64,000 nt of DNA from Isochrysis galbana (lineage: Eukaryota; Haptophyta; Isochrysidales; Isochrysidaceae). The translations under genes were made by a program, and so were the position numbers. Positions 47,700 to 58,602 of the stretch are shown piece after piece; position 1 is the first letter of the stretch, and each line of letters starts with the position of its first letter. Under the pieces are notes generated by a model, which saw nothing but the letters and a program-made list of their open reading frames with translations, made no database searches and was not told where the DNA came from. Location of the stretch: the NCBI GenBank assembly GCA_018136815.1, contig CM030935.1:5710448-5774447 (forward strand). The letters are read 5' to 3'.

Positions 47700-49758
47700 A
47701 TGGAGGCGGCACGGCAGATCCAGAAGGCAGTGCGTAAGCAGCAGTCGGCCGAAAGCAATCTACCCTCGTCCACCTGCACCTCCAATGAGATGGTGAGCAC
47801 CAAGCGCTCGGAGTGCGTGCAGGTGGCTCTCGTCGTGCGTCCGCTGCTCAGCCACGAACCTCCCGGCTCAGAATGCCTGCGTCAGACGGAGCCTGGAAAG
47901 CCAGAGGTCATACTCGATTGTGCGCCCTTCCCTTTTGCGTTTGACCATGTGGGCGGGCCTTCCAGTGGAGTAGCATCTGTCTTTGAAGCGTGCGTCGCTC
48001 CGACCCTCCTACCAAACGTCATCCGTGGATGTAATGCCACTGTCCTCGCATACGGCCAGGTAATGGCTGGTGTCTCCTGCTATGTATGCCACGTGCTAGA
48101 CATCTCGGCTGGTCAGGCATCGTGGATCGTGGATCTTATCTATTCACCTGCTTCAGCTGACCCTGCGCCATTGTCACTCTCCTTTTTGCTCTCAGACTGG
48201 CTCAGGCAAGACGCATGCCATGGGATCTGGAGCGCAGGCTGGTCGCGTTCCAGGCTTAATCCAGATGACTGTTGCGCAGCTCTTTCAGCAGCTGCCTGAA
48301 GGGGCAGTCGCGCGTGCCTATTTCATCCAGATATATGAGGACGCCGTGCATGACCTTCTTGCGCCGCCTAGTTCTGAGGGAGAGCTTGTGCGTCTTTCCC
48401 TCAAGCGCGATGCGAACGCCTGGTCTCTTCCGGCAGCACGCCGTGAGCTTGTGACGAGTGCTGCAGATGTGACGGCATTGCTTAGCCGCGGAACAGCTAA
48501 CCGCGCGACAGGGTGCACAAAGATGAATGAGCATTCGTCACGCTCACATGCTGTGCTATCGCTAGAGATGAGGATGGAGGACCACAAGGAGGGCAGCTCC
48601 GGCACCGGCAAAACGGTGCTGCGCCCGAAACTCACATTCGTTGATCTCGCTGGCTCCGAGCGCACGAAGCGTGCGGGCACGGAGGGGAAAGCCCAACAAG
48701 AAGGGATACAAATCAATCTTTCTCTCTTCCACTTGAACCATGTAATTCATGCGCTTGGTTCGCGTGCATCGCATGTTCCATATAACGGCTCCTCTCTCAC
48801 CAAGCTTCTTGCGGATCGACTGGGCGGGTCCACACAAACGTTGATGCTTGCATGCGCCTCTCCTGCTGAACCGAATGCGCTGGAGACCTTGTCTACGCTA
48901 TACACTGTTTCCCGTGCGCGCACCATTGTCTCAAAGCCAAAGGTTGCTCGTGTTGCTGCAGAGCGGCTTTCACCCGAAGAGGCAGCCCGCCAGGCAGAGG
49001 AGGCGCGTGCACGGGCAGAGGAGGCCCTTCGCCGTGACAATGCCGATCTCCGTGCAGCGCTGGAAGCATCAGAGCGTCTTCGGCGTGACGTTGAGCGTCG
49101 ACATGTGTGCAGCACTGTTGCACATGCAGCAGTGGCGGCGGTGCTCAAACGGGCAGCGACTGAACACCTTACGGCACTCGAAGCGAAGCTTGCCAACGCC
49201 CAATCTGCTGCGCGTGCGGCAGAGCTTCAGGCCCTCACAGCGATCGCCGAGCAGAATCGGTTAGCACAGGCACTGAAGGACGCGTTGAAGTGCGTCGATG
49301 CTGCCGAAGAAATAGCGAACCAGCGAGCGCATGCCATGGCCTCGTCCACTTGTGAAGTAGCGAGTGAAGTGGCTGGTACCGTGCCCCGCGTTGTGGATGA
49401 TGTGACGGAGATTCAAGAAGAGATGATTGGGGTTGAAGACGACGATGAGCCATCGGCAAAGCGACGGCGGCGATTGCCTACACGCGCCAATAGACCGCCA
49501 CGCCAAGTTGATCAATCCACACCAGGTGTAGGTGAATACGACCCGCAACTCCTATCCTCGACCATTACAACAGACTTTGGCGCCTCGCGTGTTGACCGTT
49601 TTTCAGGGCCGGGATCAATTTACACAAAACCAACGTCATTGCAAGGGAACGGCCCGCTCGCTACCGTTGATATCAACCGCAGTCAAGGGAACGTGTCTGC
49701 CGAGCCTGCCAAACGTGCGACAAGGGCAAGCATTCGGCAGGCTTCTTTGCGAGCCTAG
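47700..49758 (+). CDS. Kinesin-4-like motor protein with short tail
   Basis: Exons 47700-48059 and 48196-49758 (136-nt GT-AG intron, phase 0) encode 640 residues. The splice rebuilds the ATP-binding P-loop GQTGSGKT at residues 119-126. Switch I is NEHSSRSH (231-238), switch II DLAGSE (270-275), followed by INLSLFHLNHVIHALGS and VPYNGSSLTKLLADRLGG...LMLACASPAEPN...ETLSTLYTVSRARTI. The ordering and wording are closest to KIF4/KIF21 (VALRCRP, YNATVLAYGQ, LMIACVSPAD). Changes at usually fixed positions include INLSL for INKSL and PYNGSSLT for PYRDSKLT. A coiled coil (about 379-470) and a KRRRR basic patch follow. The tail is far shorter than the >1,000 aa of typical kinesin-4, so cargo binding may differ. 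ATG 47700 is the first in frame after a pyrimidine-rich leader; ATG at about 47790 is an alternative. Confidence 0.88.
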
Positions 49759-50310
49759 TTTTCTCGGGGCACGTCGCAAAGCAGGAACGACGCGCAAACT
49801 TGGCGGGACACACATGTAAGATGTAAGCAGATATTTTTGCGTTGGTTGGTGACCCTAGCTTTATTGTAGTCACCCTTTTTTTTTACAAGAGAGTTATATC
49901 ACCCGAACATGTGTTGTGGCTGGGGGAGTGGAGTGGCTGTAGCTGTAGCTTGAGATTCAGAGAATTGTTGAGGTACGTGACGTGCCCCTCCAAGGGCGAC
50001 CGTGCTCACGGAGGGCTGAGCACTGGGGCTGGAGGGAGGCATGGCACTGGCGGGAACGCAGCTCTCACGAGCATGGGGCGACGGCGGTCGAGAGAGCTCG
50101 CCCAGAGCCCCTGGAAGTGCGGCCATGCGCGCGACTCTCGGAAACTCTGTGACAAGAGAAAACGCGGGAAACACACGGGGGGCGCGCGCAAGGAAAGAAA
50201 GGGGGCGCGCACATGAGAAAACAAGGGAGGGGGATCGAGAGCGATCACCCCTATCCTAACACACGGGGCGAATAATAAGGAGGTCGAGATCGGAGTAGGA
50301 GTAGGCTCAG
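49759..50310. other. 3' flank of the kinesin gene
   Basis: No gene recognised. A T-run sits at 49877-49885. Confidence 0.45.
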
Positions 50311-50314
50311 GTAG

Positions 50315-50412
50315 AAATATGCAGTTTTTGCTACCCAAATATGCAGAGAAAATATGCAGATTATATGCAGTTCGTCACCCAAATATGCAAAAATATGCAA
50401 AACATATTCAAC
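50315..50412. repeat. Cluster of aaatatgca motifs
   Basis: At least six occurrences of aaatatgca or close variants within about 95 bp, irregularly spaced and all in the same orientation, in an otherwise GC-rich region. Confidence 0.75.
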
Positions 50413-50879
50413 ATGCGTATGCGTAGGCAATAGGCGTGAGACACGTGCAAATATTAAGTGAAAGTGAGAGAGGAGAGAGAGCAGAGAGGGGGCGGGGGGG
50501 GAGGGAGGGAGGGAGGGAGAATGCAAGTAAGTAAGTAACTAGCACATGAGCCCCTTTATTCAAGCATCACGCACATTCTTGCTCTTGCTTGCGCTTGTTG
50601 CGATTGAAGCGCAACATCAACGACGCACACACTTTGTCGTGGATAAAGGGAGCCGCACCACACCGCACGCTCTACCCTTAGAGCGTGCCTACTTTCCCGC
50701 GCCCTGCCTCCATCCCCTCTTCGCAGCGCGCCCTATCTTTAGAGCGTGTCATCCCCACACCCCTCTCCTCCCCTCCCTTCCCGCCCCGAGTTCCCGCGCA
50801 TACGACGCACAGCCGAAATCCCTCCCTTCCATTCTCCTACGTCTTCGCGGCGTTTCCCTTGTTCCCTTGGCCAGAGAGG

Positions 50880-51020
50880 GTCGGAGAGTCTCCCGGGCAC
50901 AACAAACGTTGATCAACATGGCGCGCGCTACTGACGAAGGTGGAGCACATTGGGTCGACCATCTCCCATTCTTCTTGATGAGCACACGCGCGTCCGCGAA
51001 TCGCGTCACGCAACTCTCGC
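50880..51020 (+). mobile_element. Chromovirus integrase fragment
   Basis: RAQQTLINMARATDEGGAHWVDHLPFFLMSTRASANRVTQLS closely repeats the integrase segment at about 56046-56165 at both protein and DNA level. Flanking frames are degenerate. Confidence 0.75.
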
Positions 51021-51404
51021 GGCGAAGAGCGGCGAAACGTTCGGCGGCGGCGTCCGCCTTCCGCCTCAGCTTCCGTTTCTTTCAGATCGTCGAAGGCGAG
51101 CACTTCAAGTCAACGAGGGTGCCCTCGAGTTGATGGAGACGGTCAGCGGGGAAGCCTCTCCCTCTCGCTCCCTTCCCCGTTCCCCCTCCCCGAGTGTTCC
51201 CTTGTTCTCCCGGCCCCCTTTCATCCCTCTCGTTTCCCGCGTCTCCTCTCTCCCGGCGCGTGTCCTTTTTCCGCGAGTGTCTTCCCCCTGTTCTTCGGCG
51301 ACTCTCACGCTCAGCGCCACCGCTCGAGCGCCCCTGTGCCTTCTTGATCCGCCCGTGTGCCCAGTGCTCGCCTCACCTGCCCCCATGTCGAGTGAAAAAA
51401 AACC

Positions 51405-51589
51405 TTCTAATATTCTTACCGCACTCGCGGCGAATGGAACCACTACCTACTACACGTAGCACGTAGCATACTTTCTACACCCCCACTCCCCGGCCCTTCT
51501 CCCCCCGCCATCAGGCGGCTCCCCCCGTGCACTACTAGGGGGATAGGGGTGAAGGGCTTAGATATGGTCCGGTGGCCCGCGCCCCCCCC
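51405..51589 (+). repeat. Repeat R6, direct copy
   Basis: Reverse complement of 39690-39860. It runs directly into R5 copy 2, whereas at 39.4-39.9 kb an inverted R5 piece precedes the inverted R6. R5 and R6 are therefore probably parts of one element. Confidence 0.75.
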
Positions 51590-52151
51590 CGGTGATCTTT
51601 CCTCCCCTTCCTCCTGTGTCTCCGAGTGGGCGGCCGACTCTGTCCCGACTTATCCTGTAAACAGGTGCGGGACTTACCAATTTTCCGGTGAGCGGAGCTC
51701 TCGCTCCGCCCCCCCCCTTCTCCGCGCTCTCTCTCCCCTCTCCTGCGGCACGCGCGATGGCGCACCTGCGGCAGGCCTGCAGCTGCCCTCTGGCGGCCCC
51801 TGGAGGCTCCTGGAGGCCAGCTCAGGGGGCAGAGGAGGCTGGGGCTGGGCCCTGGCCTCCCCTACCTCTCCCTCGCTGGCGCTCCTGGGCCTCTGGGGCC
51901 CCCACTCTGCACCTGTCTGCCTGTCGACCAGGGGGGGAGGGGGGGTTGGAGCGATGGGCTGGCCACGACAGGCCAGGACGCGCGAGGCAGGCGTGCCTGC
52001 CAGGGAGAGAGTGAGTCAGCAGGGCAGTGGCCTCCTGGCAAGCCATCAGGCGTGCCAGGAGGATGAGTGGTTCCTCCCCCATGGCAGGGGAGGAGTGGAG
52101 AGGGGGGGGGGCTCGTGCCCCCCCATGGGGCAACCAAGTATAAATTTAGTT
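51590..52151 (+). repeat. Dispersed repeat R5, copy 2, ending in palindrome box
   Basis: Direct copy of 38818-39382. It ends ccccatggggc followed by AACCAAGTATAAATTTAGTT (52132-52151). Confidence 0.85.
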
Positions 52152-52512
52152 GCCCCCATGTCGAGTGAGATCGCTCCACCGATCTCACCCTCGTCCCCGC
52201 GTGCTGCTCCCGCCCGTGCCACCCCGTCCCCTCTGGTCCCTCCATCTGATACTTCTCATGTTACTGTCATCCACAGCCCATCTACTCCATCGCGCACACA
52301 ACAGCCACAGCCTCACACCACTTCTCCTCTCCACATGAGGGTTTTGGAAGTGCTTGGTGGTGCGATGGCGGCTGGTGGGGATCGATCGGCGGGAGGCGCG
52401 GCGGGAACGGCCGAAAGTGATGGAATGGCGGGTGGTTCTTCCCTCACTGCAGGGGAGTGGAAATGGAGAGGGAGAGGGGGGGGGGGGGGCGCATACCGCC
52501 CCCCCATGGGTC

Positions 52513-52532
52513 AAGGAAGTATAAACTTGTTT
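52513..52532. repeat. Palindrome box, copy 6
   Basis: AAGGAAGTATAAACTTGTTT after accgcccccccatgggtc. A poly-G run (52481-52488) and the phrase 'cactgcaggggagtgga' before it parallel the ends of the R5 copies. Confidence 0.7.
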
Positions 52533-52951
52533 ATATTTACCGCCTACTATCATGAAAGGTTTGCAACAGATATCTTTTGTATGCAGCCCTTCTCCCACCC
52601 TCCCCGCTCTCCACGAAGAAGTACAAAACAAAGCAGCCATTTGGCTCCTACGGTCCCGGCAGTTTAGACTCAAAAATTGGCCAGACTTGTTCACAACGCC
52701 ATGAGCCTGAGGCGGCAGGTACCACACACACAGCACTGCACGCGGCGCCTCGCCGCCTCCTAACGCCAAGGCAAGATCAACCCACCCTCCACGATGAATG
52801 GTGAATGGAGGGTGTCCAAGGAAGACTGAGAAGATGGATTTATCGTTGTATTGCCACCAATCTGCCCGTTGTTTCACAAGGTCAAGTGACGCACTGTCTA
52901 CTGCGCGATGGCATGCTCTCAACGGTAGTCGGCCCTCAGAATTTTCACACG

Positions 52952-53907
52952 TCAACGCGTCATTTCGTCCACCACCGGAGCTCCCATCGGAGTGGCTGAG
53001 GAGAGCCCCACAAAGGCGTTGACTGATTCCCACGGAATGTGCGAGTTCAGGGCGTTTCCACGATGTGACGCCACCACGCTGCCGTCCTCGTCTATGAGAA
53101 AGTCGGCCGGCCTCCGCGACATGTTTCTGTGCGAACAATGTTGTGAACTACAATTTCCATGGTAGCAGAATGCCGGGCAGGTGCTACAATCAACGCACGT
53201 CTGCTTCAACAGGTGCAAGAAGGCCTCATTGAAAGAGTGTCGTACTCCGTAAGCACTGTAAGCGATCGAATCCGGATCCATCAGGATGGGGAAGGGGACA
53301 TTCGATTTGCTTACGTAATCGGTCATCTGCTTATGTGTGGCTTCAAACACGCAGACAATGATCAACCCCGCATCCTGAAGCATCTTCGCACGTCTCTTCA
53401 TCTGGGCTAGCCGATAGTTGCACATCGGACAGGCAGCAAACCTACAACAAGTGAGGGATGGGTAGATGTAAGGCAGCGTCGGGAGGAAGCGCGCTGGGCG
53501 TGGACGAGATAAGCACGATGATGTGATCAAGCCCAGCACCCTGCAATCGCCAGGCTGGTTCACGCTTAGACGCCAGCGGCGAAAGGAGGAGCGCGCGCAT
53601 GCTAGAGGTGCGCGAGCACGAGCTGAACAGGCTCTTCTGTCCAGGCACGCCATGGCTCGAGCAGGATAAGGAAGGAAGTATACGATGCGTGCATCCTGCC
53701 CCGCAAGCAACGTTTCGAACTGAAGTGCGCCCACGCTGAAGCAAGAATGGCTAGCAGGCTGGCATGGGCGGACCGGAAGAAGGTGAGGAGGACCTTCTTG
53801 CCTTTGAAGCTATCGAGCGTGTACTCCTGGCCGGAGATGAAGTCCTGGAGCGCGAATGCAGGGGCCTTATGCATAGCTCCATCTACACCCAACACGCGCG
53901 TTGACAT
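52952..53907 (-). CDS. AhpC/TSA (redoxin) family peroxiredoxin-like protein
   Basis: Three exons, 53907-53774, 53441-53199 and 53126-52952, encode 183 residues. Intron 1 (332 nt) splits Arg45, and splicing gives LTFFR-FAACPMCNYRL, the F-R-F/Y-A-x-C-P-x-C-N signature of thioredoxin-fold AhpC/TSA proteins, with candidate active cysteines 49 and 52. Intron 2 (72 nt, CAGAC/GTGCGT to CGCACAG) removes a Cys-rich stretch and joins LLKQT to NMSRRPADFLIDEDGSVV, the conserved P-x-D-F-L-I-D-x-D-G strand. The expected APAF-LQD, VLLTFFR and LIIVCVFE strands are present. It probably reduces peroxides or thiols; no targeting sequence is evident, so a cytosolic location is likely. The donor of intron 1 (CCG/GTCCGC) is weak, but frame and homology support it. 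ATG 53907 is the first after an in-frame low-complexity leader. Confidence 0.8.
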
Positions 53908-54125
53908 CGCCACCCTACGCTCGCCAGGAGAGCTGAGGGGGCAGCTACAGTGGGTGCGAGGATCCCTCGCCCCCGGCCCTCGGCGTCCTGAGGGGAGTGA
54001 GGGGGAACCCCCAACCAGCAAGAACGGGAAGATTAGAGCTGTCCGTCGGTTACGCCGACGGCTTGTTCTATGAGTAAAGTACAGTGCAGCCGGCCCATAG
54101 CCGTAGCCAGTAGCCAGTAGCCAGC
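53908..54125. other. 5' flank of the peroxiredoxin-like gene
   Basis: Proximal promoter region of the minus-strand gene. No element could be identified with confidence. Confidence 0.35.
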
Positions 54126-54129
54126 CGTA

Positions 54130-54172
54130 GGTCCGGAGGTCCGGAGGTCCGGAGGTCCGGAGGTCCGGAGGT
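54130..54172. repeat. Tandem GGTCCGGA repeat, five copies
   Basis: Five perfect head-to-tail copies of an 8-bp unit, preceded by three copies of the 7-bp unit 'agccagt' (about 54098-54125). A 26-nt poly-C run follows at 54217-54242. Confidence 0.95.
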
Positions 54173-54242
54173 GGTTTGTGGTTTGTTTCGGAGGCCCCCC
54201 CGGCAACTCCGGAGCGCCCCCCCCCCCCCCCCCCCCCCCCCC

Positions 54243-54762
54243 GCCACGTCAGACTCTACACTCTACACTCTACATTCCTCTCTGTTGGTAGCTGTGGTGG
54301 TGTGGATGTGGATGGAGCATGGAGCTATGCTGGATCATTATCATTAGCAAAAAAACCTTACACGCCCGCGATTTAAATAAAATTCGGGGGGGGGGGTCGG
54401 TTTTTGGTCGATTTTAGGGTGTCGTTTTTGGTTCGGGGGGGGGGGTCGGCTTTTTGGGGGGGTGGCTAGGTGGTTCGGGGGGGTTGGTTTTATCTGGTAT
54501 GGGTATGGGCGAAGCTTTTTGGTTCGCAGATCGAGGAACGCTTTGGCAAGCGGGGAGAGAGAGAGGAGAGAGAGAGAGAGCGAGAGAGAGGAAAAAGAGA
54601 GCGGAGAGAAGGAGAAGAGCTAGAGAGAGGGGAATGGGGGGATTCGACACATGTTATGCTGGTTTTTATCGTTTTTCGATTTTTACGAGAATATTTGACA
54701 GCGACGGATGACGACTGACGACAAGACGACGGACAGAGACACCCAGGAAAACACTCCGACTC
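54243..54762. other. Low-complexity region, no gene
   Basis: G-runs at 54386-54394 and 54435-54445 are followed by a GA-rich stretch (54557-54640). Frames here are compositional artefacts. Confidence 0.6.
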
Positions 54763-55530
54763 TCGCCCCACGACTTTCTCACATAACTCGACTGAAATCA
54801 AACCCAAACACTCCGGTCAGACGACGACGGACGACGATCAGAAGGCGATCTGTCGGCGATCCCGTCTGGAAGGGGAATCGCACCATAACGGAAACGAGGG
54901 GCAATCCTGCCGCACAGGATTCCAAAAGACTTACCGAATAAGACGATGTTGAATCAAGCTCGCGCTTGATTGTGGGGCAAGTCTCAGCGGGGCTAGGGCA
55001 TGGAGTGAAGAAAAGTCTTGAGAGAAGGGGGGAAAGGGCGCGCTACTGTCGCATCCGCGATCGACCTTTTTCCTTTTTGTTTTAGAAGTTGTTTGCGTTT
55101 CTATATTCCCTCCTTGCAGGCTAGCCACGAGTCACCGTCGCAGGGTCCTACATTCGTCCATTCGCCCTTGTTGCCCTCGCCTCCTTTGTCGCCTCCCTTG
55201 TCGCCTGCTTGCCCCTCACCTGGCTTACCTCCTTGCGTGCTCCTCGCGTTTTAGGCGAAGTCGCGCGTTCAGGTATCGCCGGTGCAAGGAACCGCCCCCT
55301 TGCGTGACCCTGATTCCCCCTCAGGTGTTGGCCGTTGGATTATACCGTGGCGCTATTTTACTTCGGTCTTCATCAAATCACTTAAGGGTTTTCGAAAGAT
55401 TCCTTCCTTATTCCTGTGCGTAACTGTCGCCCCCGTCGGATCGTCCGTCGCCCCGTCGCCCTCTTGTCGGCATTCTCTTCCGTGTTGATCTGTCAGCGGG
55501 TTCCTGTGCGTTCCGTGATAGAACAAGCAA
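54763..55530 (+). repeat. LTR-like repeat R3, longest copy
   Basis: The only place where the three pieces found separately at 42230-42425, 11225-11335 and 7097-7600 are contiguous. A further R3 piece (55877-55930) directly precedes the chromovirus integrase frame. An LTR or LTR-plus-leader is the simplest reading, but no second identical LTR bounding an intact element was seen. Confidence 0.7.
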
Positions 55531-55967
55531 CAAACCATCGAACAAATCGGAGATGAACAAACGTATCGAACGGGAACAAACAACCTGAAACCAAAGAACG
55601 AGACCAAGACCACCACCACCACCGCACTATCGATCGCGACGAGCAACGACGAGGAGGAGGAGGACAAGAAAGCCTGCGTGCTTGAGGCTGAGGGGACTCA
55701 GCCATCAAGGATTGAGAGGAGCGGAAGAGAGAGAGAGAGGAGAGAGAACAACGGGCATACGAATGGCAGTGGGAAAAAGGAAGGCGAGGCAGTGGAAAGC
55801 GGAGGCTTGGTGAGGCGTGAGGCGGAGGCGATGCGAGAGGGAAAGGAATGGCGAAGGAAGGTAGGCTGACCGCGCTCGTGTCGCATCCGCGATCGACCTT
55901 TTTGTTTTAGAAGTTGTCTGCGTTTCTATGTCCCCTCGGCAGCAACCTTGCTAGTCTACTCACGCAC

Positions 55968-57296
55968 ATGATTCTCGATCGCACCGGAACCGACCTCAGG
56001 CCCAGCACTCCTCATCACCATGAGAGTGTGGGACTGGTCGAACGCGCTCAACAAACACTCGTGAACATGGCACGCGCTACCGATGAAGGCGGCGGCCATT
56101 GGGTCGACCATCTCCCATTCTTCCTGATGAGCATGCGCGCCTCTGCGAATCGCATCACTCGCTTGTCGCCAGCCGCTCTACTCTACGGTCGCGAGCTTCG
56201 CTTGCCCGCTCAACTGGCTGATCCGCCAGTGCCGCACTCCTCCGCTCCACCCTTGCCTCGCGAAATTCGTGACTATGCTGAGACGATGCATAGTCGCCTC
56301 AAGGCCGCATGGTCTGCCGCGCTCGATGCCACGCTCGCTGCCCAGGCTGACGCTGTAGCTGACACGTTGCGCACTCACGCATCCCCGACCCGCTTTCTTC
56401 CAGGGGACCGGGTGGTTCGCAAGATTCCGGGCCATCGCAACAAGCTGCTCTGTCACTACAGTGGACCGTACCGTGTCGCCGAGGCGCTCGGTGGCGGTCG
56501 CTACCGTCTACGCGATCAAGAAAATCGCCTCCTCTCTGAGGAGGTGCATGTTACTAACCTCCGCCCCTACTACACGCTCACAGACAAAGACCCACTCCAA
56601 GACGATGAGTTCATTGTGGAGTCCCTTCTGGATCGCAAGGGCCGGGGAGATAATCGCTGCTACCTCTACCTCGTCAAGTGGCGCGGTTATGCGCGATCTT
56701 CTGCCACATGGGAACCAATGGCTGAGCTCATGCGCCGCTGTGCCTCCTTGGTCGCTGACTACGATGCCGCTCACCCCTTCCCGCCCGCTTGCAAGTCACA
56801 GATGGCAAAGCGGGCCACTAAATGGCAGTCTCAGGAAGGATCGGCTCTGCCACGACCGACCGCCCAAGAACCTCGCGTGTGCCCCGCTGCAGCCGCATCG
56901 GATCGGGTGATTCCGCGCCGTTCGCCGCGTCTCGCCTCACTCCCGCACGACTCACCCGTAGCACATGTCGGTGCTTTGCCCGCTCTCTTCCTCCCTACTG
57001 AGGCCCGGTCCTCTAGCCCGCTGCCACAGCCGCAGCGTGCGTCGTTTCTGCTCGGACAGTGGTGGTATGCGTTTACGCCGTCGTGCGGTTCCCCGTGGTT
57101 TGTTTGGCTCCCACGCATTTCCGCACGCTGCGCTTGCCTCGCCAGCCTTCGTTCGCTGTCGCACGGAGGCCTTCGCTCGCTTGTCGCCATCGGATCGCGC
57201 CCTCGTCTCTCTGCTCGATACACCCTCTGCGTTCTTCTGACAGTCGCGACTGTCACGCTCTCTACGATATCTCTCTTCGCCGTCGTTTACATTTGA
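55968..57296 (+). mobile_element. Ty3/gypsy chromovirus: integrase C-terminus plus chromodomain
   Basis: About 443 residues. The frame opens within the integrase core (TPHHHESVGLVERAQQTL contains the last catalytic Glu; the two Asp are missing), then WVDHLPFFLMSMRAS and LSPAALLYGREL. The GPY/F module follows (LLCHYSGPYRVAEALGGGRYRLRD), then a chromodomain (about 56607-56762: EFIVESLLDRKG...YLYLVKWRGYARSSATWEPMAEL). Chromodomains steer chromoviruses to heterochromatin. After it come a Pro/Arg/Ser linker and a hydrophobic C-terminal helix (LCVLLTVATVTLSTISLFAVVYI) not usual for the family. Reverse transcriptase and protease are absent nearby, so this is a truncated copy preceded by a stray R3 piece. 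Confidence 0.85.
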
Positions 57297-57513
57297 TCAT
57301 GGACTCGGTGAAGCTCTCCGACTTGGTCCCCTCGGTCTCCGTAGGGTGGTCAACTTCTACAGGTTCTCGTTGCTCTTTGCCTGACGTGTACAAGTGACTC
57401 CCCTCCTACGCACATGAGGGGTGAGTGTGACAAGACGTCAAGTGTCACGACGCGCGGTGCACGGACGCGTGTCGCGTCGACTGCGCGCTTGCTCCATATC
57501 CGCATCAAAGGCT

Positions 57514-57792
57514 TCATGCACTCACCTTGAGCCACCTCTTCAGAGAGTTCAAGACCGACGCGTATGGGCTTGGAAAGTTCTCCCCGAACTCTTGGAAGCT
57601 CTCATCCAAGAGGACGAGAGTGAGGATGCCGTCGGTCTTGTTGGTCCAAATGTGTGCTTGTGTGAGCTTGTCCCCATCCTTTCCTGCGCCGTCCTTGAAG
57701 GTCTTGAAGGCCTTCGCCCCAGCGTCAATGATTTGCTTCAAGAGTGCGATGCGTCGAGGCTCCGTCCAATCCATGCGTGTCTTCTTGTTCAC
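57514..57792 (-). mobile_element. Myb/SANT-like element-encoded protein (R7), fragment
   Basis: On the minus strand: RMDWTEPRRIALLKQIIDAGAKAFKTFKDG, then WTNKTDGILTLVLLDESFQEFGENF and SPYASVLNSLKRWLK. The tryptophan-led helices resemble Myb/SANT-like DNA-binding domains found in transposon proteins, though I cannot assign a named family. Part of it recurs at 47352-47456. No complete gene is visible. Confidence 0.5.
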
Positions 57793-57830
57793 GTCATCTG
57801 ACTCAGCCTGCCAATGGAGCGCGAGGTGGG

Positions 57831-58387
57831 TGCGGATGCGGAGGAGTGAGAGGGTGTGCCTTGCTCATCATGCTTGTGCGGCACTGCATGCACGCGGCGC
57901 GACCGCCCGGGGCTGGGGCCTCTGACGGGCTCTACCGGCTTGCAAGCGCACCGCCGTCGCCATCGCGCGCTCTCCTCCCCAGCGGAAAAAAAACCGGTGG
58001 GCAAACTCGCCACATCCTCACTGCGCTCCCACTGTACTGTACGCAGAAAAACAAACAGCACGTTCCACCGAGCTTTCTCCTCGGCGTTTGACGTCAGACG
58101 ACGAGTGAAACGTAAGTGAAACTCCCACAAAAACCCTCGATTTTCCTCGGGAATTTTTCGTGGCGGCAGCTGAGCCCCCCTGGAGTTTTTTTTGGGCTTG
58201 GGAGGACGGTCAAAAAATGCAGCCCCCCCGACACGTTAGTAGTTATAAATCACTGTTTGACCGCCCTCCCAGGAGGAAGATGACCGACGTGCGAGGGCCC
58301 CCCAGTTTACTTTCTACTCGAGACTTGTTCACAGCGGGGAAGGAGGAGAGGAGAACGCGGGAAGGAGTGAGTGAGAGTCCTTTCGAG
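57831..58387. other. Gene-free region
   Basis: No recognisable gene. It leads into the homopolymer block. Confidence 0.45.
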
Positions 58388-58429
58388 AGGGGGGCGGGCG
58401 GGTGGGGGAGGGGGGGGGGGGGGGGGGAA

Positions 58430-58464
<35 letters not shown>

Positions 58465-58553
58465 AGAGGGGGGGGGGGGGGGGGGAAGGGGGGGGAAGAG
58501 GGGGGGGGGGGGGGGGGAGGGGGGGGGGCGGAAGAAAGAGCGCGCCCCCCTCG

Positions 58554-58602
<49 letters not shown>
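58388..58602. repeat. Long poly-G block followed by 48-nt poly-C
   Basis: Runs of G interrupted only by short 'aag' or 'a' steps (58388-58528), then about 25 bp, then an unbroken C run (58554-58601). The two could pair into a long G:C hairpin. Six-frame translation gives only poly-Gly, poly-Pro or Arg/Gly frames. Confidence 0.95.

Noticed and set aside
54130..54172. GGTCCGGA tandem array as a CRISPR or telomere
   Set aside because: It is an 8-bp unit with no spacers and only five copies, so it is a plain tandem repeat.
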